From contig OX344764.1 in assembly GCA_947034895.1 (NCBI GenBank), positions 61,919,348 through 61,983,347 on the forward strand: DNA of 64,000 bases. The letters are read 5' to 3'. The stretch comes from Rhytidiadelphus loreus (Eukaryota > Streptophyta > Bryopsida > Hypnales > Hylocomiaceae). The notes under the pieces are model-generated. The model was not told the origin of the DNA, did no database searches, and saw nothing but the letters and a program-made list of their open reading frames with translations. Within the stretch, counting starts at the first letter, position 1. Each line of letters begins with the position of its first letter. Shown in pieces: positions 25,653 through 37,142 of this stretch. The position numbers and the translations under genes are program-made.

Positions 25653-25953
25653 TAAGGTAGGGGACTGTAAAAGCGACCCTTGAAGAGCTGATTTGCATTT
25701 GGGGGGAAGCTGAACTGCTTAAAATAATTTTCATTAAATTTTTGTAGTAAGAAAAATGGAATTGGCATCTAACCCAAGTCGTTTCATATTTTTTGGACCT
25801 TCATTAAATTAGTTACGAATTTTTGAAGTTGAAAACACAGTGGTTTCTAAAAGTGCCCCCCTCCTAAAATGTACTAGATCGCTAAAACATGTTAGAAGCA
25901 AAATGTACTAGATCGCTTTTAGAGATAGGTCGATTTTACAGCCCCCTACCTTA
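25653..25953. mobile_element. TAAGGTAG-ended TIR element (copy 2)
   Basis: Ends TAAGGTAGGGGACTGTAAAA and TTTTACAGCCCCCTACCTTA are inverted repeats with one or two mismatches, continuing inward (GCGACC against GGTCGA). About 301 bp; contains a short internal direct repeat (AATGTACTAGATCGCT twice). Same terminal TAAGGTAG as 22924-23348. Confidence 0.55.
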
Positions 25954-26388
25954 GTTTAGCAATTGAATTTAGGTCCGCTTTACACCGAGAGGTTGAGCCA
26001 CTGATTTCTCTTGAGGCCAATTGCACAAAATTTCAGCCCCTTTTGGGGCTTAAGGTTGTCCTCAACTACGCATTAGAATAAGATTAGAACAAGGGCCAAT
26101 TCTCCCATATGTAAAGGCCTTGAGGTCCAAAAGCCAGGTCAATTTGATAAAACCTAGAAGATTTCAATCCCTTTCTTTCTTTCAAGGCTGCTTTATATTT
26201 AGAGGTTGGACCAATTCCCCTTGAGGCCAATTGCACAAAATCCAATGGATCTAATTTGTTGAAAAAAAATGATACTTTACAAAACAATAAAAATTGAAGT
26301 TGAAAATCTAACTTGCCCCTGAGGCCAAAATTTGGCCTCCCATTCTTGGTGTACCCAATTCGTTGAGCTTGGGCCATATCAAATAGTG

Positions 26389-26701
26389 CATTACATGTGT
26401 TTTGGCTCTCGGAGAGGGTTGCGAGTTCCCAACTCGAAACCCCCCTAAGAACCGCTGAAACCCGCCGTTCCCCGCCTGTGTTGACCTTGCCGAGAGACTG
26501 CCAGGTCAATTTTTTCAAAAAAATAAAATAAAAATAAAAAAATAAAAAATAAACTTTGTTTCTCATTTTAAGGACTTATATTTTTATTTATTTTTATTTA
26601 AAAATAAATAAATCTAACAGCGGCGTTCTTTCACTGCCGGGGGAACAACGCCGGGAACGGCCCTGAAACGGCCCTTTGGGACCCCGAAATCTCTTCTAAT
26701 G
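26389..26701. mobile_element. CATTAG-ended foldback element (copy B)
   Basis: Left end CATTACATGTGTTTTGGC; right end, reversed, CATTAGAAGAGATTTCGGG. GC-rich flanks (GTTCCCCGCC; CGGGAACGGCCCTGAAACGG) enclose an AT-rich core near 26510-26610. Shares the AACGGCCCTGAAACGGCCCT-type word with the copies at 34542 and 58725. Confidence 0.6.
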
Positions 26702-29107
26702 CTTTTTTTAATAAACAATTCAATTCACCAAATTGGTTTGGCTTCTAGATGTAAAGGGATTTAGACAAATTTTAGCCTTTTCTCCAATCACAAGTGAGAA
26801 TTTAGGGCCTCTAACACAACAAATTGGCATGGCCATTAAATATAAAGTGGCCCTTAGTTTCCTTCTTGGAAGCACAACATACATCTACCAGTGCAATTGA
26901 GTTCAAACAATCATCAATTTGGAAACAATTATCCATCACATATGCATTCTGATCTCCAATATTGCGTAACATTAGTTAGTAAACTTCATCCAAATTTTGG
27001 CAAACTATATAAGTCTTTGAATTTTTTTGGACAACGTCATTGACATTTTTCTCTTCATTTCTAGTGTGTAAGATTATGCCAAAGATTTGATAAAAAATTG
27101 TCAAAATTTTAACCCTTAAGAATCTTTGGTATAGAGTAAATGTAGATTGGGAGATTTTTAGGCAAAATATATAAAGGACTTGAGAAGAATTTAGATATAG
27201 GATCTTTTTTTTGTGATTTTTGATTTCCTTTCCATTCTTACATGAAGTGATTTTGATCCTGGCACAAAAATCACGAAACACTAAGGTAAACCATCCATAA
27301 CTTGCAAATCTTCCATGATAGGTTCCTAGGGAACTACCCATTAAAGTCTTATATCTACTCATAGTAAACTATTTCTAATAAATGGAATTAGGACTACATT
27401 AGGTTGATTTGTAGCCATAATCAATGCCTTGGGAGATGGTCATGGAGTTATTAGTGACTATCATAGGACACTTATACCTTCCTAGTATAAACTCATCATA
27501 AAAAGTTATTTTTGTATTCCTTCATGTCATGGCTATGTTAGGAAATCTTGTAGCCATGTTAGAAAATGTGGTGACTACTTTAGGTGGTAAGAAGACCATT
27601 ATGAAAAGACTTTTTGTTGGTTTTGGGTTAGTCTACAGACTCATATCTGGCCAATCTGGCATTACACTTCAAAAATTCATAACAAATTCATACTTTGTCA
27701 AAAAAATAAAATTTCAATTGCTCTCTTCATTTCTAACATTTGTCTTTGTATGGAAAAAAATCTGAATATTTTTGCAACAGATCACACCACTCATTCTACA
27801 TATCATAGGTAGGTTTTCCTTAGTCACATTGTTGAAGAATAGCCAAAAAGAAAAATTTCAACATTCCTAGATGTATTTCAATCACTCATGTAGCTCCCAC
27901 AATAAGCTTTTGGAAACATTTATAATCCACCTAATAGACATTAAGACTCTTGGTGGTCAAAGGCTAATATAGTGTAGCTAAATGGTGTTACATTTGTAGC
28001 CCTAGCATGACATTAAAATTGGGTTTTACTAAATTGGTGCTACAATCCTTCTTAGGATGATAAAATTTGAAATCTAAGGAATGATAAAAAAATGCCAAGG
28101 TAAAAATTTGGAGCTTGCAATGAATGTTAAAATTTGAAAATTTTGAATTAATATTTTGAATCAGACTCCAATTTTAAATAGTGAGCTTTCTAAACCTAAA
28201 GTACACAACTAATACACAATCACACTTATATACAATACAATTGATCTTTCCTTCATGGATACAATATAGTTTCCCTCCTTATCGCGGTATGTAATCTTGG
28301 TGTTACTCATTTATGTTTTTTTGGATATATTATCACATATATTCCAATAAGGGAGAATGTATTATCACATGATATGGCATCTAGGGTTGAACCACATCAC
28401 AACGTGTTATTTAATGGGCTAAGGTAATTTACCTAGCCCATGTTATATTTTTAGGGAGTTTTAGTCACAAGGATCCCCATATAGAGTTGAACTTTGTCTT
28501 TGTCAACTAGGATTTGGAGTATTTAGCCAAAAAAACTTCTTTGACTTGACATCGAAGATTGTCTATCAAATTTTATACCAGTTTTAGAAAGAGATCTCTT
28601 TTGTTGTGAAGGTTTGTAGCTATGTTGATTTAGCTTTCTTATAGACTTTGAATTTTCTTTTTTGATGCATGCGCAGTCTTGGATTCTCCCATGGTGGAGT
28701 AAGAGACACTTGACAATCTTATGTGAATAGGATTTCTAATTCTTTCACTTGACAAGAATCCCCTTTTAAAAATTTTGGGTTTCAAAATCGTTAGTGAGGG
28801 CTGATTCAACCAAAAAATTGAGTGTGTGGTTTGTAGTGCACTTAGTAGTTGGTTAGTAGTTAGATTAATAAAATTTTGCAAAATGTTTTGTGTTTTTGGC
28901 TCATTTTTTACTTCAATAGCCTTTATTAATTTTTGTTGTAGGTGGTAGGCCTTGTCAAAGACATCACTTTCGCATTGTTGATTGGTGGATGATTAGTGGT
29001 TGACAACCATTGGATAGTAAGCCAATAACGAGTGCACAAGAGCCAACAATTGGTGGTGAACAGAGGTTGCTGAGCTAGTAATGTTCATCCATTCATAGTT
29101 TTTTTCA
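26702..29107. other. AT-rich intergenic sequence
   Basis: No gene seen. The stretch around 27660-27780 (ACACTTCAAAAATTCATA..., TACTTTGTCAAAAAAAT...) recurs at about 57690-57810 in the same orientation, so it is part of a dispersed repeat. Confidence 0.35.
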
Positions 29108-29745
29108 TTAACCCCTAAATGCCCAAGGCACCAAAATATGGTCTTTGCAAAACTTTGAAGTTAAATAAATCCTAGTCAATTTGCTATATTTAGTAGTTTA
29201 TATTTTTTAAATATTCTTCTTGAAGTCTAGTTTTGTCTCCAAAAGTCCGATCTTGAAAATAAATGACAATGATTTTTCTATAAGAGATTTTGTGCACGGG
29301 TACCTTGTGCAATCTTGACTTTCCATAGTGTTAAGAGCTCTTGGAAATGAGCCTCAAATACACTAGATCTTGGAGAAAAAATCACATTCTAAATTCATTT
29401 AAAAAAGTTGTAGAGTGAATTTTGAGAAGTCGTAAATTGATTTGGGTTCTTCAAGTTAGGCCCGTTAACTTCATATTTTTTTGGTCGTCAACTTTTTAGA
29501 TTTGACTTGCAAAAAAGACTTCAATTCCTTTTTGCAATTTTAGCACCCTCATAATCAAACGTTATAATCTTTCACTTCATAAGTGATGTTTTTTTTTTCC
29601 TATGCAATCTCTAACAAGTCTAGTTTGAATCTGTATGGTTACAATTTCAGAAAAATTGAAACATCTTATCAAAATGTTGGCATTTTCTTCAATTTAGAGC
29701 AGTTTTCAGGAAGTTGAAAACATGCCTTGGGCATTTAGGGGTTAA
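29108..29745. mobile_element. TTAA-flanked, piggyBac-like non-autonomous element (copy 4)
   Basis: TTAACCCCTAAATGCCCAAG at the left and the same sequence reversed at the right, ending TTAA at 29742-29745. It is 638 bp and a near-copy, inverted, of 17484-18129, which suggests fairly recent movement of this subfamily. No transposase frame. Confidence 0.7.
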
Positions 29746-30502
29746 AGGTTCATCTAGTTTTTAAAATATATGTGCTAGCTAGATTTCTAAAATCTTCATT
29801 TTGAGGTAGATTTTAAAAATTCTAAATCTTGAAAATTTATAAATTTTGATTTTTTTTTAAAGTGACAAAAATTGTTTAAGCCTCCATCTTCACCTTCATT
29901 CTAGAGGCATCTAGTGTCAGATTTTAGTGAATTTTGAGTCTATTTTATACCTTAGATTTCAAGAAATGAAATGGTGCATATTTTGAACAAACATACATAC
30001 ATTTGATGCATTGTTTTGCTTCATTTTTTTCGTTGAACTGTAACATTTTGACCCTTTTTCATCCATTGTAGTTGCCATCTTTGCTCCTTTAATTTGAAAG
30101 GCATTATAGATTGGTTTTAGGCAAAAGTTGGAGTGCATTTTAGGTGCCAAAGCTCAAGGAGTCCACTTTCATAGTTTCTTGGACATTTAGTGGAAGTATA
30201 CGGCATCAAATAGGGCAATTTCAAAGGTTGTAGAGACTTTGGAACATGTATTTTGTCCATTTCCTCATTTTCCTTTGCCCCAGTTGTAGCTTGGATTTTA
30301 CATTTGCACTTGACACTATTTGAGTTACATGTATCACTTTCATGTGATTTTGCAATTAGTTGTTTGAAAAAGAAGACTTGGTTTGGATTTTTTGAATTTT
30401 GTATTGGTACCTTCTCCATTTGTGTGGAGGTTGTTGGTAGAGGTTGTCAGTGTTGTCCTATCATTTTTTGTCCAATGAAGCTTTTGAGCCTAATCCAACA
30501 TT
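29746..30502. other. AT-rich intergenic sequence
   Basis: No gene or clear repeat recognised. Confidence 0.3.
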
Positions 30503-30633
30503 CACTATAAGAAATTTGTGTTTTTGGTGATGTTTTCATCATTTTTTGTGACGGATTTTAGCGGATGTCTACTAAAATCCATCACAAAATATGATGAAAA
30601 TGTCACCTAAAACACAGTCCAGTTCTTATAGTG
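30503..30633. mobile_element. CACTA-type miniature element, 131 bp
   Basis: Starts CACTATAAGAAATTTGTGTT, ends TTCTTATAGTG, and folds along its whole length (GTGATGTTTTCATCAT against ATGATGAAAATGTCAC). Flanked by a 3-bp direct repeat ATT (30500-30502 and 30634-30636), the target size of CACTA transposons. Confidence 0.85.
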
Positions 30634-31367
30634 ATTGGATATCACTAGGAGGTTTTGAGTCTTGAGTGTAGGTACATTTGACAATATGAAGGATGATCAT
30701 TGTGGTTTAGTGTGTAATCAATTCTTGGGATGTGCATAGAGTATTTTTTTACCAAATTAGAAGCTTTGTTTATGTGATAGGATCAAGGAAATGCGCCATA
30801 GGTTCCCCAATTTTAATGACTAATATGCTTCTAAGCTTCTACCTAGGCATTTGAAATACAAAGCAATCTAGACTTATGAGTAGTAGATGGAGGCCAATTG
30901 GCTCAATCTTCAACAGATTGAGCAATATTGAGAGGTTTGAGTAGAACTTATTAGTATTATCAAAGAAGGAATTGCATCTTCCTTGTCTTCTGAAGATGCA
31001 AGGGATACAAAGTCAAAGCGACTATTGGTGAAAGGGCTTTGGATGATGATACTAAGGAGAAACACAAAATGCCAATGAAAAGGCTTGATAATAGCCTATT
31101 TTTTTCATGTATGGCACAAGATACTGAAACAATCTTAAAAACTATGAGACCACCACTTGCATTTGAACCATTGCACTTGTTTCTATAGCATGTTGATGTA
31201 AGTATAGAGGATTTCATTATGGTTAATTAGATGCAATGGATCTCTTCATGCACCCATTGCAATGGGAACAACTTATATAGCAATTGTTTCTACAAGATCC
31301 GGTTGAGAGCGACAAAGTTTACAACTTGAAGTTGTAAGCTTAGTGAACAACAATACCATGTCTGTTA
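30634..31367. other. AT-rich intergenic sequence
   Basis: No intact gene; it may be decayed 5' (gag-side) sequence of the retroelement that follows, but nothing recognisable remains. Confidence 0.25.
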
Positions 31368-31600
31368 TTTTATACATGCATAGTCATACTACTTGTGCAA
31401 CACCCTTGAGAATTATGATAGATTTTGGTGCTTAGTTGGTTATGATTGATAAGTTGCTTACTAAGTGCATTGGCTTGACAACAACAAACTTAGAGCATTG
31501 TCAATTAACTACAATAACCTTAGTTGGAAGCACAAAGCATGTAGGTGATTGCAAGAAAGATTGGTACTATTTTGAGTCACTTTCAGAGTGATGGAATTGT
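31368..31600 (+). pseudogene. Retroelement aspartic-protease relic
   Basis: One plus frame reads ...LRIMIDFGA, stop, LVMIDKLLTKCIGL..., which fits the start of a retropepsin (consensus hydrophobic-D-S/T-G-A followed by a helix ending in -LGL), with the serine replaced by phenylalanine and a stop three residues later. No intact frame. It could be the front part of the same element whose later domains appear at 32157-33330, separated by the CACTA insertion at 31901; this link is inferred. Confidence 0.4.
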
Positions 31601-31900
31601 TTTCCACTAGAACTTTTGAAGGTAGAACCCAATGAACTTGAAATTTTTATTGGATATGTATAATTTTATTTTTATCACACGAATTATTTTTTAGAAATTA
31701 TAAAATAATAATTAATATTTAAAAATCAATTTTGCTAATCTATCATACTTTGAGGTTTAGGATTTTTTTAGTACTGAAGAGTATCCAAAATCAATGCTCT
31801 AGAGCTGAAATTTTTGCGGTCTATTTCCATAAGGGAAATCTAAAAATACATTATTTTATAGCCTCTTTGCGCACTCACTTTTGAACATTGAAGATGGTTT

Positions 31901-32102
31901 CACTATAGGAAACTTGTGTTTTAAGTGACAATCTTGAATTTTTTGGAACGGACTTTTTTTTACATCTAACTGTTTTTATATCTTTCATGATATTCATTGG
32001 ATGTTATTGTTGACATAAAAACAACTAGATGTCAACATAGATATAAAAAAAAATTGTTCTAAAAAAACTAGGTTTATAAAAAAAAACGGATTTCTTCTAG
32101 TA
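31901..32102. mobile_element. CACTA-type miniature element, 202 bp
   Basis: Starts CACTATAGGAAACTTGTGTT and ends TTTCTTCTAGTA (last base changed from the usual TAGTG). A 3-bp direct repeat TTT flanks it (31898-31900, 32103-32105). Internal arms are diverged. It sits within the decayed retroelement region. Confidence 0.65.
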
Positions 32103-32156
32103 TTTTGACTTCAATTTTTTGGTTTCACAAATTGCCAATTTTTAGTTTTTTGGTTC

Positions 32157-33330
32157 ATGATTTTCTATTTATTATTAATTTATACCTCGTTGTATCTATT
32201 TTTTTGTGACAAATTATCTTTTTTTTCAAATAGTATTGTTTCAATACTCACAAGTAGTTATAATACTCACAATGGTACTTTTAGCTATCAATTTTTTGGA
32301 TCAACAATTGAGATTGTTTTGTTTCATAATACTTCTAGTAATCCTACTATAGTCTTGAGTGCAAAAAACACAGTTTGGGTGAAATGCTACAAAAACCAAT
32401 CAGTCTTTCTTGCAACCACCCAAATAATAGGTTACACCAAGGAAACTTTGCATTTGATTTTTCATGTGGGGGCAAAAACTATTTATTCACATTTATCTTT
32501 GAGATGTTTAATGACTATTAAAACTATTAACTACAACATTTTGAGTGGCTTATAGGCTCTTTATCCTTTCAATTTTGGTATGGACAACTGGACTAAAGAA
32601 ATGTGGATTAGACTAGGTTGGTCTTCTAGGATGAGACTAAGAAGGGAGTCCATTCCCATCACATTTACAATCGCTTCCATACCTATGTTAGCAAAGGTTG
32701 TATTTGAATGTAGTTCTTGCCTTGAAGACTTGCCTTGTGGACCAATTCTATTGGAAGAGACTTTTGCATTGAGGAATTTGATAGAATTGTTGAATGCACT
32801 TACTCTAGATGTTCATAAGTGGCATCACAAGGATCCACCTTCATTATGGAGCACAAGCGAGGAGTTTCTAAAAAAAGCAAGAATTTTCTAAAAAAAAGCA
32901 AAGACATTGTAACACATCAAGGCTTGTGTCCATTACATTATCACCATCTTATTTTACTTGACTTATTCATTGGCATACATTGGCAAAGAATATTATTCTC
33001 ATGAAACTAAGCTATTTGTGGGGGCATTGACACTAGATTAATAGCAAGTTTTGGTAGCTAGTCTCAAGGTGAGATAGTACATTCATGTAGATAACGGATT
33101 TGTATCCACTAAGTTATCCCATCATCATTTCTAAAGGTTATTGGCTTCATATTGAAAGCAATTACTTCATTCTAATATTTACACGAGTCTTGGCCAACAA
33201 CTTCCTTGTGATATTATACTTATTTAACAATGGCAATGATTTGAAGAGGTTGGTCTATGTGGACTTACTTATTATAGAGAGCCCTTGTAAAAGTCACTCA
33301 GGGAGATCATTCTTTGTAATTTAAGTTATA
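32157..33330 (+). pseudogene. Decayed retroelement polyprotein with cytosine-C5 methyltransferase-like domain
   Basis: Three parts in order. (1) 32157-32555: an open frame whose end (IIGYTKETLHLIFHVGAKT... TINYNILSG) resembles the second half of a Ty3-type retropepsin, which ends in YDIILG-like motifs. (2) 32580-32891: a linker MDNWTKEMWIRLGWSSR... in the same direction. (3) About 32930-33330, spread over three frames with several stops: LFVGALTLD or GGIDTRLIA (motif I, FGGIGTGL-like), then VRxYIHVDN (motif II-like), HHHFxRLLASYxKQL, LPCDIILI, and VDLLIIESPCKSHSG (motif IV-like, with the catalytic Pro-Cys). This order and spacing match DNA (cytosine-5) methyltransferases. Methyltransferase domains captured by Ty3-type retrotransposons have been described in some algae and protists. 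Many stops look like C-to-T changes of CAG, CGA or CAA. No intact product. The call rests on motif recognition only. Confidence 0.55.
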
Positions 33331-33685
33331 CACTTGAGTTAAGAGGGTAATTGATGTGGGGCTATTTACCTTAACTATTGCATTTAAGATGACCATATTT
33401 TTACATAAAATGCTAAAAAGGGCATATTTTCAATATCCTATAGTTTTTATAAATTCATTCATGCAAGTTTTTAAGTGGGGCTATCTTACATATTAAATTT
33501 AAGTATTGAATTTTCTTTTGCCTCTACCCTTTTTCACAAATTTTCTCTTCCATCTACCGGCATGTATATATGGAGTAACATTGTGAAATCAACAATAATC
33601 AATTGAATTCAAGTAGCAATTTAAATAATTTTTTTAATTTTAGACAATGCATCAAAAATTGGAGATTTTTCCTCTTCCAAAACAC

Positions 33686-33706
33686 CCTCTAGTCTTTAGG
33701 GGTTAA
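33686..33706. repeat. Orphan right end of a TTAA piggyBac-like element
   Basis: CTAGTCTTTAGGGGTTAA, reversed TTAACCCCTAAAGAC, equals the family terminus. No left partner could be identified; a weak candidate is TTAACCCTTAAG near 27109. Confidence 0.35.
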
Positions 33707-34541
33707 TAACATTGAACACTGTAGAATTCCTAATGAAACTATTCCATGAAAATCTCATTCAATATGAGTGTGATTAACACATATGGCTTCAAAGATTAGA
33801 GTTAAGTGGACTATAAATTCTATCCTCATATTGTACAATTTTTAGTTTGTTGAACCTACTAAAGTAAACCTCCCTATTCATACAATGTGACAATTTTGCC
33901 ACTTTTAGTTGATGTCTTACATTTACATTTAATTTTTTTTATATATACAGTACAAGTATTATGGCACAATTTTAGTTGACCACCTTTCATTGTAGATTTT
34001 CTTGACTATTTCCATTTTATCATCCATATGAAATTATTTGTCCACATCTATACTCATCATACTATGAAAAATTTGCACAACTTCTATTTGTCAAGGCTAA
34101 CTTATCAATAAAAATTCCTATTATATGATGTTTTTACATATCTTAATTTATATATATTAGAGTGTGTATCATTTCATAAACCCTATAGTAGTTCTACAAA
34201 TTATATAAAATTTGCCCCCTTTGAATTAAATGGACCCTATCTTTTAACTCACGTAGTTTTCTAAAAACCATGAGTAATCTCCTTGGGAAAAGTCATTTAC
34301 ATGACAAAGTGGTTTGTGGTTTGGATGATCCATGTTCTATCTTTTGGAGGGACTTGATGAGACTTGTACAATGGTGGATTACCCACCAATCTTCCCCACC
34401 AAGGCACATTTGGAGAATGTGCCTCCAATGAAAGATTCATGATACTTAAAATTGGCCCCCAAGGACACCTAATCACAATCTTTAAAATTGGCCTCTAAAG
34501 TCCTAAATGAGCCAAGAGTAGCATACCTAAAATTACCAAAT

Positions 34542-34846
34542 CATTAGATGGATTTTTGTGAATTTAAAGGCTGCAAGTTCCCATGCGTTCCCAAATGCTA
34601 GGAACTCTACCACAGAGGATGCTGATGTGGTCGAGAGACGACCATATCAACAATTATTGAAAAAATATTTTTAAAATATTTTTTTTATAATATTTTTTAA
34701 AATATTTTTAAAATATTAAAATATTAATTTATAAAAGAAATATTATTTGTTTTTTAAATATTTTTTTATTCTGGCAACACAAGTTGATTCCTAGCAACGG
34801 GAACCGGCCTGAAATGGCCCTCCCCAAGGCTGAATCCCATGTAATG
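34542..34846. mobile_element. CATTAG-ended foldback element (copy C)
   Basis: Left end CATTAGATGGATTTTTG, right end reversed CATTACATGGGATTCAG. AT-only core near 34650-34765; the right arm has the shared GGGAACCGGCCTGAAATGGC word seen in copies B and D. Confidence 0.55.
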
Positions 34847-35319
34847 TAAGTGCCCTAACTCTTGTAAATCATATATTAACCATGGACTCAAGTGAATTAA
34901 GGCAACTTTCCATAATAAAATCTCACTAAAATTTGCAATTAAAACCCCCAAATGGGTTAAATTGAATCCTAAAAAATAATTCCAACACACGAACTATCAC
35001 ACAAACATGAAATTTCCTATCATGCATTGGTACCAATTTTGCCCTTCAACCTAAGTCCAAAGGTTTAGTAATAAAACAATCACCATTCCTTTTAAGTAAT
35101 TCAATTAGAGATCCACACATTTGGAAATTGCTAAATACACACAACTTGCACTCCAACATTAGTAAATAAGAATTGACAATTTCTTGCAATGATTTTAGTG
35201 AGAAAATTACATTTTAAGATTTGATGATTATTCGTAGAAAAGTCTACCAAATACACCCCTTCATATTCACTCACAACTATGAGGGCAACTAACCTTTTCA
35301 TAGTAAAACAACCACTATA

Positions 35320-35790
35320 TTTTTTTTCTTGCTCCAAATGTAGCAAACTTTAGCTTTTTGAAAAGCAAACTTATCAAGCTACATACCCCTAACATTTCAA
35401 CTTGTTTCACCTCACTATTCTCTTGATATTATTCACCAAAGTTGACAATCCCATTTGAAGGTGACAACATATTGATCTCTTCACACAAAATTAGTTGCCC
35501 TATTTTTGTTCTCGTTTTGAATTTAGTGAGACTTAGCTTTTAGAAAAGTTAACTTATCAAGCTACATCTTTACAAAAACTTAGCTTATTCTCTTCATTTT
35601 TCTTATGATATTGTTTGCTTAAATTGACAATCCTATTTGAAGACAACACTTAACCTCTTTGCACCAAATCAACTACCTTGTCTTTGTCCTTGCTTTGAAT
35701 TTGGCAAGTTGTAGCTTTTTGGAAAGCTAATTTGACAAGCTACATCTTTCCAATGATTCAACTTGTTTCACCCATTTTTCTCACAAATAG
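35320..35790. repeat. Tandem repeat, about 180-bp unit, 2.5 copies
   Basis: The word AGCTTTTNGAAAAG...ANTTATCAAGCTACAT appears at about 35352, 35537 and 35715 (spacing 185 and 178 bp), with shared sequence between (GTTTCACC, TTGACAATCC, ATTTGAAG). Units are diverged, so the array is old. Confidence 0.6.
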
Positions 35791-36264
35791 GTGAATGTAT
35801 TCAACAAATTTGTTAACTCTCCTAACCTAACTCATCTCCCTGATTCTCATAACACTTTCTCCTTCATTTTTCACAGTAATTCTCTCCAAACTCTCACAAT
35901 ATACATACACCAAATATTGAAGGAGAGATGGCTTCAAACTTGAATTTTTTTTCTATATCAAACTCACTTAACGGACTAACTTTTACGACTAATTGCATCC
36001 TACCCTAATTTATTGTTAATCCACTAATTTATTGTAAAATGTGCCAAAGTAGTACAAACCATGGTAAATTACGGTAAAAACTCCTAAATTATTGTGAAAC
36101 CCCAATTTGAGTGTTTCAATAACTATTTAAGTATTCTAGAAGTAGTTTTAATTTACCAAATTCTTTTGTGATATTTTGTATTTGTTATTTTCTGTGGTTT
36201 TTAATTTATTTCTAGTTTCATTTTTTACTTTTAGTCTTTCCTTTTTAATTTCCTTTATAATTTT

Positions 36265-37142
36265 TTAACCCCTAAAGGACCAAATGGTGTTCTCTGGCAA
36301 CCTAGCAATTTTAGGCAGCTCACTACAAATGGAATTTTTTTTTTTTTTGAATTTTCACACAACATGTGCCCAAGGAGTAGCTTTAAGGTCCAACAATTTT
36401 CATAACTTTTGACTACATGGTTAAAAAGTTATTGCATGACATGTAGATTTCATTGCTCAGTAGGTAGTCGGGGTAGCTAAAAAAACTTCTTTAAAAATCA
36501 CTTTTTTAAGAAATAAAAACGTGAAATTAATTTTCTACATTTACGTATACATGGAAATCTTTAAATCATCCAAATTTCATTAATGAAGATGTGGGTAGTT
36601 TGCGGGTACTTATACAATTTCCAATGGTTGTAATGTTGTAATAAACAATCTACATCCTATGATTTATTTTTTCCAAAAAATATTGAAAATTTATTCTAAG
36701 ATAAACTTTGAAGTGGACTTTATTTTATTCCACTTTCAATATTCTTGAAAAAAAATAAAAGCATTAGGTGTAGATTGTTTATTACAACATTACAACCAGT
36801 GGCATTGGCATTTTTCAATTCCATAGATAAATTGTTAACAATTTCATATTTTGAATCATTATCTACTTCTTTCCTATTTAATTTTATTATCTTATTTCCT
36901 ACTTCTTTCCTATTAGAATAAAGTGGAAATTTTAAAAATAGGAAATACAAAAAATATACAAAATGAAAATGAAAACCAAAATATTACTCTAGTACTAAGT
37001 AGGAAAAAAATATTAAAATTAAATAGGAAATGTTTATTATCTTATTTCCTAATAGCCTAAAATGTGCAAATTTTTTTTTACAATACCTTACCCAAAAATT
37101 CTATACAAACAAAAATTGCAAGTTGGTCCCTTTAGGGATTAA
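36265..37142. mobile_element. TTAA-flanked, piggyBac-like non-autonomous element (copy 5)
   Basis: Left end TTAACCCCTAAAGGACCAAA; right end reversed TTAATCCCTAAAGGGACCAA. 878 bp, no transposase. Its left half matches copy 1 (12807-13754) in inverted orientation. A second inverted pair inside (TGTAATGTTGTAATAAACAA near 36620 and its complement near 36775) makes an internal foldback. Confidence 0.6.

Larger units (their letters stand above)
33707..36264. other. AT-rich intergenic sequence
   Basis: No gene seen. It holds a CATTAG foldback element and a 180-bp tandem repeat, both listed separately. Confidence 0.3.

Noticed and set aside
26084..26566. A 160-codon minus-strand frame
   Set aside because: Runs into the CATTAG foldback element and consists largely of repeat sequence.
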